A stretch of 64,000 nucleotides of DNA from Bacteroidetes bacterium MedPE-SWsnd-G2 (GTDB lineage: Bacteria; Bacteroidota; Bacteroidia; Flavobacteriales; Flavobacteriaceae): contig MPDE01000002.1 of assembly GCA_001874335.1 (NCBI GenBank), positions 1 through 64,000 on the forward strand. Direction: 5' to 3'. Made by a program: the position numbers and the translations under genes. The notes under the pieces are model-generated. The model was not told where the DNA came from, made no database searches, and was given only the letters and a program-made list of their open reading frames with translations. This document shows positions 52,973-61,682 of the stretch, piece by piece; within the stretch, counting starts at the first letter, position 1, and each line of letters begins with the position of its first letter.

Positions 52973-54514
52973 ATGGATGGAAAAATAAAAGACTTAAATA
53001 ATAAACTTAACCAGGCCTATTTAGGAGGTGGTCAAGATAGAATTGATAAACAACATCAGAAAAAGAAATTAACGGCAAGAGAACGTGTAAATTATCTTTT
53101 AGACGAAGGCTCATTCGAAGAAATTGGAATCCTTGTTACCCATCGTACCACAGATTTTGGTATGGATAAGCAAGTGTATTACGGAGATGGAGTAATCACA
53201 GGATATGGTACTATTAACGGACGATTAGTTTACATATTTGCACAGGATTTTACAGTTTTTGGTGGAGCATTGTCTGAAACTCATGCTGAGAAAATTTGTA
53301 AAATTATGGATCTTGCTATGAAAGTTGGGGCTCCATTAATTGGGTTAAATGATTCAGGTGGGGCAAGAATTCAGGAAGGTGTGCGTAGTTTAGGTGGTTA
53401 TGCCGATATTTTTCATAAAAACGTACAAGCAAGTGGAGTAATTCCGCAGATATCTGCTATAATGGGACCTTGTGCCGGTGGTGCGGTTTATTCTCCGGCA
53501 ATGACAGATTTCACTATGATGGTGGAAGACAGCAGTTATATGTTTGTCACTGGCCCAAATGTTGTAAAAACGGTAACTAATGAAACCGTTTCCTCTGAGG
53601 AATTAGGTGGTGCAAGCACGCATTCAGCTAAATCAGGGGTTGCTCACATTACCTCTTCAAATGATATAGATTGTTTAAATGATCTTAAACAACTACTCTC
53701 CTATATGCCACAAAGTAATTCTGAAAAACCGGCAGATTTACCATTTGAAGCTCAGGAAGAACTTAGAACTCAGTTATCAGAAATAATTCCTGAAAATAGC
53801 TCTATTCCTTATGATATGCACACTGTAATTGAAGGCATTATTGATGAAGATTCTTTTTTCGAAATCCATAAAAACTATGCTGAAAATATTATTGTGGGTT
53901 TTGCTAGACTTGGAGGAAAAAGCGTTGGTATTGTTGCTAACCAACCTTTGTATTTAGCGGGTTGCTTAGATGTGAATAGTAGTAAAAAAGCAGCTCGATT
54001 CACAAGATTTTGTGATTGCTTCAACATTCCGCTTTTAGTATTAGTTGATGTGCCTGGTTTTTTACCAGGAACTGATCAGGAATGGAATGGTATCATTATC
54101 CATGGTGCCAAATTGTTATATGCTTTAAGCGAAGCAAGTGTACCAAAGGTAACTTTGATTACAAGAAAAGCTTATGGTGGCGCTTATGACGTGATGAATT
54201 CTAAGCACATTGGAGCTGATGTTAATTATGCTTGGCCAAGTGCCGAAATTGCTGTTATGGGTGCTAAAGGTGCGTCTGAAATTATTTTTAGAAAAGAAAT
54301 AAAAGCATCAGATGACCCTGAAGCTAAGTTGGCTGAAAAAGAAGCTGAATATGCTGAAAAATTTGCTAACCCTTATAGAGCCGCACAACGCGGATTTATA
54401 GATGAAGTCATTTTACCTGAAAACAGTAGAAGAAAACTAATAAAGGCATTTAGTATGCTTGAAAATAAGGACATAGCAATTCCGGATAGAAAGCACGGTA
54501 ACATTCCATTATAA
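52973..54514 (+). CDS. Acyl-CoA carboxylase carboxyltransferase subunit (PccB-like)
   Basis: 513 residues, crotonase-fold carboxyltransferase with both N- and C-terminal halves (beta and alpha domains in one chain), as in propionyl-CoA carboxylase beta. Marks: [63 protein letters not shown] and [18 protein letters not shown]. Propionyl-CoA or a related acyl-CoA is the probable substrate; the oxyanion residues cannot decide between acyl chains. Third gene of the operon; a terminator follows. Confidence 0.93.
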   Translation: MDGKIKDLNNKLNQAYLGGGQDRIDKQHQKKKLTARERVNYLLDEGSFEEIGILVTHRTTDFGMDKQVYYGDGVITGYGTINGRLVYIFAQDFTVFGGALSETHAEKICKIMDLAMKVGAPLIGLNDSGGARIQEGVRSLGGYADIFHKNVQASGVIPQISAIMGPCAGGAVYSPAMTDFTMMVEDSSYMFVTGPNVVKTVTNETVSSEELGGASTHSAKSGVAHITSSNDIDCLNDLKQLLSYMPQSNSEKPADLPFEAQEELRTQLSEIIPENSSIPYDMHTVIEGIIDEDSFFEIHKNYAENIIVGFARLGGKSVGIVANQPLYLAGCLDVNSSKKAARFTRFCDCFNIPLLVLVDVPGFLPGTDQEWNGIIIHGAKLLYALSEASVPKVTLITRKAYGGAYDVMNSKHIGADVNYAWPSAEIAVMGAKGASEIIFRKEIKASDDPEAKLAEKEAEYAEKFANPYRAAQRGFIDEVILPENSRRKLIKAFSMLENKDIAIPDRKHGNIPL

Positions 54515-54517
54515 TCA

Positions 54518-54548
54518 AAAAAAAGGTCGTTTTAGAACGGCCTTTTTT
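54518..54548. terminator. Terminator after the carboxylase operon
   Basis: Stem AAGGTCGTT (54523-54531) with AACGGCCTT (54536-54544), one T-G pair, loop TTAG, A run before, T run after. It also faces the converging marC gene. Confidence 0.9.
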
Positions 54549-54551
54549 AGT

Positions 54552-55181
54552 TTACAAAAAGGAATTAATAATTACAACTATTGATGACATAATGTATTCT
54601 ATTCCAATAGCAATTACAATAAATCCGATAATACGAGACAATCCATTAATTCCTGATGCTCCAAGAACTTTTACTATTAAGTGAGCACTTTTTAAAATTA
54701 TGTAAATCGTAATACTTGCAACCAAAATTGCACCTAAAATAGACCACATCTCATTCATGGCTTGATACTCCTGATTATAAGAAATAAGTAAGGAGATAGT
54801 TCCTGGGCCAGCAAGCATGGGTATGGCCAATGGCGTAAGCGAGATTTCATTCCTGTTTTTTATATCCTTCTTTACACCCTTTTTCCGCATCCCTTTATGT
54901 TCGGCAAATTTTCCAGTTAGTAATGCAAATCCGGAAGATGCAATAATTAATCCGCCAGCTATTTTTAATGCCGTAATGCTTATTCCGAAAAATGAAAGAA
55001 TATATTTTCCCGCAAAAAAGGATAATATTAAAATAATTAAGACATCAATTGCGGTCCATAACGCAATTGTATTGCGTTCTTGCTTAGAATTATCAGAAGA
55101 TAAACCAACAAATATTGGTACGGATCCTAAGGGGTTCATAATTGAAAAAAGTGCACCAAATGTAGTAATAAATAGTTCCAT
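54552..55181 (-). CDS. MarC family (UPF0056) membrane protein
   Basis: 209 residues with six membrane helices and the family blocks LFSIMNPLGSVPIFVGL near the N-terminus, GGLIIASSGFALL and PLAIPMLAGPGTIS. The function of MarC is unsettled; it is not a multiple-antibiotic-resistance pump. A single gene on the minus strand that faces the carboxylase terminator. Confidence 0.92.
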   Translation of the reverse strand: MELFITTFGALFSIMNPLGSVPIFVGLSSDNSKQERNTIALWTAIDVLIILILSFFAGKYILSFFGISITALKIAGGLIIASSGFALLTGKFAEHKGMRKKGVKKDIKNRNEISLTPLAIPMLAGPGTISLLISYNQEYQAMNEMWSILGAILVASITIYIILKSAHLIVKVLGASGINGLSRIIGFIVIAIGIEYIMSSIVVIINSFL

Positions 55182-55288
55182 GTTTTTTTTTACAAAAACA
55201 CAACTTTTTCAGTCTATTGATGTAAATAAAACATTAAAGAACGATAACCCTATAGTAATTTAAAGCGGTAAATATTAGCTAAATGTTA

Positions 55289-55903
55289 TTAAGCCATTTT
55301 AATCCATCTTGCATTATCGAGAAAGGACTCATTTAACTTGTCTAATCGCTTATCATCAGAGTTTGCAAACACCACATATTGGCATTTGTCAATGCTTTCT
55401 GTTAAGCGCTTGATCTCTCCTATTTGCTTGGTTTTTACAGCCACCTCTGCATCCTCCACAATAAATAGCTTTAACTGACTAAGATTTACACTATTTAAAT
55501 GAAATAACTTCGTTAACCTACTTGAAGTCCCTATTAAAATATCTACTCCATAATAAATTTCTTCACGTTGATGATCAATATTTTGTTCATCATATGCCGT
55601 ATAAATCCGTAAATCTGTACGTTTGGTATATTTTAAAAACTCTTCTTTAAGTGCTAAAGCTTCTTCTTTATTTCTAACAAAAATTAATGCTCGTGGAGCG
55701 TCTTCAAAGGCTTCACCTTTTAACTTTTGAATACATGAGATAATAATGGCTGTAGTTTTTCCAGAACCTTCCTTAGCAGACCCAAATAAATTCTGACCAC
55801 TTTTTATAATAGGCAATGTCTTTTTTTGAAAAGGTGTTTCTTCTTCAATTCCCAATTGAGCCAGTGAATCTTTTAATACAGGTAGGTATTTCTTAAAAGC
55901 CAT
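55289..55903 (-). CDS. One-domain DEAD-box helicase relative with degenerate motif II
   Basis: 204 residues from ATG 55901-55903; an upstream extension of 14 residues is unlikely. It has the N-terminal RecA-like half of a DEAD-box helicase: Q-motif TPFQKKTLP (23-31), Walker A AKEGSGKT (43-50), Ia-like LIFVRNKE and GTSSRLTK. But motif II reads EDAE (150-153) where DEAD is expected, motif III is not recognisable, and the C-terminal RecA domain is absent. ATP binding may remain, unwinding is unlikely. Homologues of this length seem to occur in other Flavobacteriia, so it is probably a stable family, not a recent pseudogene. Confidence 0.8.
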   Translation of the reverse strand: MAFKKYLPVLKDSLAQLGIEEETPFQKKTLPIIKSGQNLFGSAKEGSGKTTAIIISCIQKLKGEAFEDAPRALIFVRNKEEALALKEEFLKYTKRTDLRIYTAYDEQNIDHQREEIYYGVDILIGTSSRLTKLFHLNSVNLSQLKLFIVEDAEVAVKTKQIGEIKRLTESIDKCQYVVFANSDDKRLDKLNESFLDNARWIKMA

Positions 55904-55920
55904 AGTAAATTTATTTGCTG

Positions 55921-55928
55921 CAAAGCTA
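55921..55928 (-). promoter_or_regulatory. Predicted -7 element of the helicase-like gene
   Basis: Minus strand TAGCTTTG fits TAnnTTTG, 18 bp before the ATG at 55903. It faces the -7 element of the transporter gene 47 bp away. Confidence 0.42.
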
Positions 55929-55974
55929 AATAAATATAATGCCATCTAATTATTTATATGGCATTTTTAAAGGG

Positions 55975-55982
55975 TATCTTTG
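55975..55982 (+). promoter_or_regulatory. Predicted -7 element of the Bcr/CflA transporter gene
   Basis: TATCTTTG fits TAnnTTTG. It ends only 4 bp before the ATG at 55987, so the message should be leaderless or nearly so. Confidence 0.42.
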
Positions 55983-55986
55983 CCCG

Positions 55987-57183
55987 ATGAATAAAAAAAG
56001 ACAGTCTTCACAGTTAGAATTTGTAGCACTAATGGCTTCATTAATGGCTATTGTTGCCCTAACTATTGATGCCCTTTTACCTGCCCTAACAAACATTGGT
56101 ATTTCTATTGGAAATACAAATTCTACAGATCACCAATTGCTAATCACCCTTATCTTTTTAGGACTCGGTCTTGGCCAATTAATTTTTGGACCTTTGTCTG
56201 ATAGTTTTGGTAGAAAACCTATAGTATACATTGGATTTATCATTTTTTTAATAGCAAGTGTAATTTGTATTTCAGCCCAATCTCTTGAAGTCATGTTATT
56301 GGGTAGATGTTTGCAAGGTGTCGGACTCTCCGCGCCGAGAACCATCAGTATTTCAATTATAAGAGACTGTTACAAAGGTGATAGAATGGCCAAAATCATG
56401 TCTTTCGTAACAGTTATATTTATTCTGGTTCCCATAATTGCGCCAACTTTGGGTATGCTAATGCTAGAATATTATGATTGGAAAAGTATATTTTACATTC
56501 AAATTTTGTTTGCCCTTGTAGTCGTTATATGGTTTTGGAAACGCCAAGAAGAAACCTTAAAACCAAAAATGAAAATTCCGTTTTCTTATCATGTTTTTAT
56601 TGATGGCGTGAAGGAAATTTTAAAGTTTAAAGATGCATTAGGTTTTACTATTATCACGGGATTAATTACGGGAGCTTTTATGGTTTATCTTAGCGCATCC
56701 CAACATATTTTTCAATCGCAATATGGTTTAGTAAAAGAATTTCCTCTAATTTTTGCCGGATTAGCAGGTTCTGTGGGCTTGGCTACCTTTTTGAATGGCA
56801 CCTTAGTAATGAAATTAGGCATGCGAAATTTATCGTTTTATGCACTTATAGCCTATACATTTGTAGCATTGGCATATGTTGGATTATTTTATAACGGAAT
56901 AAATCCATCTCTATTTGTACTTATTACATTTTTGGTGATTTCATTCTTTTCATTGGGCTTTTTATTTGGAAATTTAAGAGCTATTGCTATGCAACCTATT
57001 GGTCATATTGCTGGTATAGGTGCGGCAATTACAGGTTTTGTATCAACTATTATTGCAGTACCAATTGGCACCTATATTGGTACATATGTCATCTCTTCTG
57101 CGCTACCATTATTTATAGGATTCTTTGTATGCGGAATTCTATCTTTGGTCCTTTTTACTTGGTTGGGCCGCGTTCAAAAATAG
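55987..57183 (+). CDS. MFS multidrug efflux transporter, Bcr/CflA family
   Basis: 398 residues from ATG 55987, twelve membrane helices. Family blocks: ALTIDALLPALTNIG in helix 1, FLGLGLGQLIFGPLSDSFGR (helix 2 and the loop 2-3 motif GxLSDxxGR), and LLGRCLQGVGLSAPRTISIS. Bcr/CflA proteins export drugs such as bicyclomycin, or small sulfur compounds. An earlier in-frame ATG at 55939 would add 16 residues and cross the promoter, so it is rejected. The next gene, a lipoprotein, lies 49 bp downstream. Confidence 0.92.
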   Translation: MNKKRQSSQLEFVALMASLMAIVALTIDALLPALTNIGISIGNTNSTDHQLLITLIFLGLGLGQLIFGPLSDSFGRKPIVYIGFIIFLIASVICISAQSLEVMLLGRCLQGVGLSAPRTISISIIRDCYKGDRMAKIMSFVTVIFILVPIIAPTLGMLMLEYYDWKSIFYIQILFALVVVIWFWKRQEETLKPKMKIPFSYHVFIDGVKEILKFKDALGFTIITGLITGAFMVYLSASQHIFQSQYGLVKEFPLIFAGLAGSVGLATFLNGTLVMKLGMRNLSFYALIAYTFVALAYVGLFYNGINPSLFVLITFLVISFFSLGFLFGNLRAIAMQPIGHIAGIGAAITGFVSTIIAVPIGTYIGTYVISSALPLFIGFFVCGILSLVLFTWLGRVQK

Positions 57184-57232
57184 TTTTTCCATTTTCGTAG
57201 AATTTGTATATTTAAGATATAACTCACTATCT

Positions 57233-57853
57233 ATGAAAATAATCCCTATTATTCTAGTAATGGCTTTTTGTGTTAGCTGCTCTTCTGTGCCTTATACTTC
57301 TGTAAACGGAATTAAAGCTAATCCTACTTCTATGACCATTGAAAATTATTTGTTGTCTTCATCAGATTCTATTCTGCAATCTTATCAAACTTTAAATTTC
57401 AATAGCAGAGGAAAAATTGTTTCATCCATAAAAAGAGACACTAATGATAGCTTGATGTCAAAAACTGAGCGAAGAACTTGGTTTGTCAAAAAGGAATATC
57501 CAAATGTATTGCCACAATATTGCAAGACTAGATTTAAACCCAATCATCGTGAACGAAAAAGCTGCTACACTCAAAAAAAGCATAAAGAGAATGAAGAAAT
57601 AGTACATTACAATAATTTAGATCAAATCATAAAAGTTGAAGACAACTTCACAAATTATACAACCTCATATTACGTGTATGATACCAACGGTTTTCATACT
57701 CAAACTGTTATCAAGGATAGATTTGGTAATTTTATTCAAGACATCTCTTACACTTGTATAAAAAAGGATGCAGAAGGCAACTGCGAATTAATTGAGGAAA
57801 GGAATAGTTTAGATGCTGTTATTAAGATTAAAAAGCAGCAGTTTTCTTATTAA
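57233..57853 (+). CDS. Lipoprotein of unknown function
   Basis: 206 residues from ATG 57233, giving a lipoprotein signal (MKIIPIILVMAFCVSC) with Cys16. The upstream open frame overlaps the transporter gene in another phase and is not used. The mature part contains YVYDTNGFHTQTVIKDRFGN and CIKKDAEGNCELIEERN, short repeats like those of RHS or YD-type sequences, but weak. The function is unknown. Probably transcribed on the same strand as the transporter or alone. Confidence 0.65.
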   Translation: MKIIPIILVMAFCVSCSSVPYTSVNGIKANPTSMTIENYLLSSSDSILQSYQTLNFNSRGKIVSSIKRDTNDSLMSKTERRTWFVKKEYPNVLPQYCKTRFKPNHRERKSCYTQKKHKENEEIVHYNNLDQIIKVEDNFTNYTTSYYVYDTNGFHTQTVIKDRFGNFIQDISYTCIKKDAEGNCELIEERNSLDAVIKIKKQQFSY

Positions 57854-57854
57854 C

Positions 57855-57879
57855 AAAAAGGCACCCATAAATGAGTGCC
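57855..57879 (-). terminator. Possible terminator of acs
   Basis: Hairpin GGCACCCAT (57860-57868) with ATGAGTGCC (57871-57879), one mismatch, followed on the minus strand by a run of T (57859-57855). It lies about 130 bp after the acs stop. The plus strand lacks a T run. Confidence 0.55.
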
Positions 57880-58012
57880 AACGCTATTAATTAGCAGCTT
57901 CAAAGGGGTTGACATTAAAACTACAAGTTCTTGTAAATTAGCTGAATACACCTACAATTTATATAAATTTTTTCTTATAAAAAAATTTTTACAATTAACT
58001 TTACTAAAGAAT

Positions 58013-59923
58013 TTACTCGATCACATTAGCCATAATTCCCTCAACTACTTCAGGATTCAATAAAGTACTGGTATCACCTAAGTTTGAAGTGTCATGAGTT
58101 GCAATCTTTCGTAAGATCCTACGCATTATTTTTCCCGACCTCGTTTTTGGTAATCCCTCTGTAAATTGAATTTTATCTAATTTTGCAATAGGCCCAATAT
58201 GCTCGGTAATAATTTGATTGATTTCATTTCTTAAATTGTATTGATTTCGACCTTCTCCTGTATCTTTTAAAGTGACATAGCCGTAAAGTGCATTTCCTTT
58301 AATATCATGAGGGAATCCTACAATTGCCGATTCTACTACTGCAGGGTGCTCGTTAATGGCATCTTCAATTGGTGCCGTTCCTAAATTATGACCTGAAACT
58401 ATAATCACATCATCTACCCTACCCGTAATTCTATAATAACCAACTTCATCTCTTAAGGCCCCGTCACCCGTAAAATAATAGCCGCGAAAAGCTGAAAAAT
58501 AAGTTTCTCTATAACGCTTGTGATTTCCCCAAATGGTTCTTGCCATACTCGGCCATGGAAACTTCACACATAGTTTACCTTCAACCTGATTACCATCAAG
58601 TTCTTCACCATTTTCTCCCATTAAAACAGGTTGAATACCGGGAAAGGGTAAAGTGGCATAAGTTGGCTTTGTTGGAGTTGAAAACGGTATAGGTGTTATC
58701 ATCACCCCTCCTGTTTCCGTTTGCCACCAAGTATCAACAATTGGGCTTTTTCGTTTCCCAATATTATCATTATACCAATGCCATGCTTCCTCATTGATAG
58801 GTTCTCCTACCGACCCAAGAACTTTTAAAGAACTTAAATCATACTTTTCAATAATCTCAACACCTTCCTTTGCCAAGGCTCTAATTGCTGTTGGCGCAGT
58901 ATAAAATTGATTGATCTTGTGTTTTTCAACAATCTCCCAAAACCTACCATAATCAGGATAACTTGGCACGCCTTCAAACATAACGGTAGTCGCTCCATTT
59001 GCCAATGGTCCGTAAACAATATAACTATGCCCAGTAATCCATCCTATATCAGCTGTACACCAATACACATCATTATTTTCGTACTGAAAAACATTTTTAA
59101 AAGTATATCCTGTGTAAACCATATAGCCAGCCGTTGAATGTAACATCCCTTTTGGCATACCAGTAGATCCTGAGGTATATAATATGAATAAAGGATCCTC
59201 AGCATCCATAATCTCTGCTTCACAATGGTCGTTTGCCTCATCTAACAATGGCTGCAACCAATAATCTCTACCTTCTTTAAGTTTTATATCGGAATTGATA
59301 CGTTTTGCAACTAATACATTTTCAACTCCTGGGCAGGACTCTAATGCCTCATCTACGATACCTTTTAAATCAATAGTTTTGGCACCTCTATAACCTCCAT
59401 CAGAAGTGATGACCATTTTACAATCGCTATCATTAATGCGTGTTGATAAAGCTGAAGCAGAAAATCCAGCAAAAACCACTGAATGAATAGCACCAATTCT
59501 CGCACAAGCTAATACCGAAATGGCCAATTCAGGAATCATAGGTAAATAAATACATACCCTATCCCCTTTTTTTATGCCTTTAGACTTTAATACATTCGCA
59601 AACTTAGCAACACGATTATGTAAATCGTTATAAGAGATATGTTGTGAAGCTTCATCTGGATTGTTTGGTTCAAATAAAATGGCTGTCTTATTACCATTAG
59701 CTTGTAAATGTCTGTCTATACAGTTTTCTGTAATATTTAGTTTAGCGCCTTGAAACCACTTAACCTCAGGTTTTTCAAAATCCCATTCTAATACTTTATC
59801 CCATTTCTTCCTCCAAACAAAATGTTCTTCAGCAATTTCTGCCCAAAACGTTTCTGGTTGATTCACAGATTTCCTATACACTTGATAATATTCCTCTAAG
59901 TGCTTTATGTGATATTGACTCAT
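58013..59923 (-). CDS. acs: Acetate-CoA ligase (acetyl-CoA synthetase)
   Basis: 636 residues, the typical length. It makes acetyl-CoA from acetate, ATP and CoA. AMP-binding motifs: FILYTSGSTGMPKG (about 257-270), WWQTETGGVMITP, YFTGDGALRDEVGYYRITGR, and the C-terminal LPKTRSGKIMRR with the conserved Lys598 that is a site of acetylation control in other bacteria. No protein acetyltransferase or deacetylase gene lies next to it. Monocistronic. Confidence 0.96.
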   Translation of the reverse strand: MSQYHIKHLEEYYQVYRKSVNQPETFWAEIAEEHFVWRKKWDKVLEWDFEKPEVKWFQGAKLNITENCIDRHLQANGNKTAILFEPNNPDEASQHISYNDLHNRVAKFANVLKSKGIKKGDRVCIYLPMIPELAISVLACARIGAIHSVVFAGFSASALSTRINDSDCKMVITSDGGYRGAKTIDLKGIVDEALESCPGVENVLVAKRINSDIKLKEGRDYWLQPLLDEANDHCEAEIMDAEDPLFILYTSGSTGMPKGMLHSTAGYMVYTGYTFKNVFQYENNDVYWCTADIGWITGHSYIVYGPLANGATTVMFEGVPSYPDYGRFWEIVEKHKINQFYTAPTAIRALAKEGVEIIEKYDLSSLKVLGSVGEPINEEAWHWYNDNIGKRKSPIVDTWWQTETGGVMITPIPFSTPTKPTYATLPFPGIQPVLMGENGEELDGNQVEGKLCVKFPWPSMARTIWGNHKRYRETYFSAFRGYYFTGDGALRDEVGYYRITGRVDDVIIVSGHNLGTAPIEDAINEHPAVVESAIVGFPHDIKGNALYGYVTLKDTGEGRNQYNLRNEINQIITEHIGPIAKLDKIQFTEGLPKTRSGKIMRRILRKIATHDTSNLGDTSTLLNPEVVEGIMANVIE

Positions 59924-60138
59924 AGTATTTAATAATATTATTTTAAAACTCTCCTTTTCAAATTGATAAAACAGAGTTGATTTCTCTAATTTGAATCCTA
60001 ATTTATGGAAATATTTTGGCTACAAAAATTAATAGGGATAATCTGAACGTAAATTGCTTGTAAATCTTGTTTCAAATTAAACCACTCTGTAGATAATAGT
60101 ACTGGCGGATTTGAAAGTATTGCAATGGTGGATGGTAA
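59924..60138. other. Intergenic region upstream of acs
   Basis: About 215 bp, AT-rich. It should contain the acs promoter on the minus strand, but only a weak -7 match (TCAATTTG, 59966-59959) is seen. No RNA or repeat was recognised. Confidence 0.4.
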
Positions 60139-60270
60139 TACTTTATTAATAACTACCAAAAGTCATATAAGAATAATTATGAGCCAAATTCTAACTGGCC
60201 AAAAATGATTGAGTTTCTCGAAGCTGCCTATAAGTTCTCGACCGAAAAAATTCTACTGAAAAGAAATTAG
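60139..60270 (+). pseudogene. Possible remnant of a plus-strand gene
   Basis: A reading frame of 43 codons without a proper start: it follows directly a stop codon and ends with TAG at 60268-60270. The peptide has a protein-like end (NWPKMIEFLEAAYKFSTEK, about residues 20-38) with good coding character. A terminator suited to the plus strand lies 12 bp after the stop. The best reading is a decayed gene end; a small real protein starting at ATG 60205 (21 residues) is less likely. Confidence 0.35.
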
Positions 60271-60280
60271 ATATTCATAA

Positions 60281-60306
60281 AAGCGATACTTAAGTGTCGC
60301 TTTTTT
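60281..60306 (+). terminator. Plus-strand terminator overlapping the end of the AGCS gene
   Basis: Stem GCGATACTT (60283-60291) with AAGTGTCGC (60292-60300), one T-G pair, then six T (60301-60306). On the minus strand the T run is shorter (three), so the hairpin suits plus transcripts better, although it could also end the AGCS message. Confidence 0.6.
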
Positions 60307-61672
60307 CTTTTAAACTTTTAAAATATCTCTTAGCTTCCTTCACAACTTTAGGTCCGAGAATAATCGTTGAAAGCATTGTTGGAATGGCCATCAAAGCAAA
60401 AAAAGAATCGATTAAATTGATCATTAAATCTAAAGATGTCGTTGCTCCGATAATGATACTACAGATATAAACGTAATTGTATTTTAGTTTATGTTTAGCT
60501 CCAAATAAAAATGACATGCATTTTGTGCCATAGTATGAATATGAAAATAACGAAGACACACTAAACACTACAATACAGACTAACAACAGATATTTTCCAT
60601 ACACAGGTATTGCTTCATTAAATGCAGAGGCGGTTAACCCGACTCCATTCGATGATCCAGTTTCCCAAACACCTGTTACTAAAATTGTAAGTGCAGTTAG
60701 TGTGCAAACAATTAAAGTATCAATTGCAGGACCTAACATCGCCACCAGGCCTTCCCTAACAGGTTCATCTGTTTTAGCCGCTCCATGCGCCATAGGTGCA
60801 GTACCTACTCCTGCTTCGTTAGAAAACGCTCCTCTTCTAATACCCAAAATAATAAGTCCGCCTAAAACCCCACCAAGAAAAGGATCACCTTGATAATTTT
60901 TAGCAGCAAAAGCATCGGTAAAAATTAATTTAAAATAGTATCCAACTACATCAGAATTAACAACCAATACCACAAATACCAAAATAAAGTACAATAACAC
61001 CATTGAAGGTACTAACTTGGCTGCTGTTTCACTAATTCGTTTAATTCCTCCAAGTATAACTATTGATGTTACAATAACCAATACTATAGCAATAGTTAAA
61101 TTGGTACTGAGGCCTACGGTAACACCATTTGGTATTAAAACTATATCGTTTATAGCTTGTGTCAATTGGTTGACATTAAAAACGGGTAAGGCCCCAACTA
61201 AACCACAAACACTAAACCAAATTGCAAGCGGTTTCCAAGCTTTGCCTAAACCTTCTACAATCACATACATTGGCCCTCCTTGTAATTCGCCATTAGAATC
61301 TTTCCCACGGAACATAATGGATAATGTAGAGGTGAAAAATTTGGTTGACATCCCGATAATTGCGCTTACCCACATCCAAAAAACAGCTCCGGGACCACCA
61401 ATGGTAATCGCAACTGCTACACCCGCAATATTCCCCATACCCACAGTCGCAGATAATGCAGTTGTCAATGCTTGAAAATGACTTATCTGTCCAGGATCAT
61501 TTGGGTCATCGTATTTACCGCGAAGTACATTTAGGGCGTGACCGATATAGCGAAAGGGTAAAAACTTAGAAAGGAGGAGTAAATATACTCCTCCTCCTAT
61601 TAATATAATTAGCAATGGTAATCCCCAAACAAAACTTGCAATATTTCCAACAATTTCATTTAGGCTTTCCAT
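60290..61672 (-). CDS. Alanine or glycine:cation symporter (AGCS family)
   Basis: 460 residues, about 11-12 membrane helices. Hallmarks: GNIAGVAVAITIGGPGAVFWM (around 78-98, split over the motif), MFRGKDSNGELQGGPMYVI, GVLGGLIILGIRRGAFSNEAG and GTAPMAHGAA. AGCS proteins import alanine or glycine with sodium ions. It begins 10 bp after purC, so it may be read from the same message as phoH-purC. A hairpin at the very 3' end may also end its transcript. Confidence 0.94.
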   Translation of the reverse strand: MESLNEIVGNIASFVWGLPLLIILIGGGVYLLLLSKFLPFRYIGHALNVLRGKYDDPNDPGQISHFQALTTALSATVGMGNIAGVAVAITIGGPGAVFWMWVSAIIGMSTKFFTSTLSIMFRGKDSNGELQGGPMYVIVEGLGKAWKPLAIWFSVCGLVGALPVFNVNQLTQAINDIVLIPNGVTVGLSTNLTIAIVLVIVTSIVILGGIKRISETAAKLVPSMVLLYFILVFVVLVVNSDVVGYYFKLIFTDAFAAKNYQGDPFLGGVLGGLIILGIRRGAFSNEAGVGTAPMAHGAAKTDEPVREGLVAMLGPAIDTLIVCTLTALTILVTGVWETGSSNGVGLTASAFNEAIPVYGKYLLLVCIVVFSVSSLFSYSYYGTKCMSFLFGAKHKLKYNYVYICSIIIGATTSLDLMINLIDSFFALMAIPTMLSTIILGPKVVKEAKRYFKSLKEKSDT

Positions 61673-61682
61673 CTATTTCATT

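Noticed and set aside
57125-57232. Extended N-terminus of the 57.2 kb lipoprotein gene
   Set aside because: It overlaps the transporter gene out of frame, and the ATG at 57233 gives a clean lipoprotein signal peptide.
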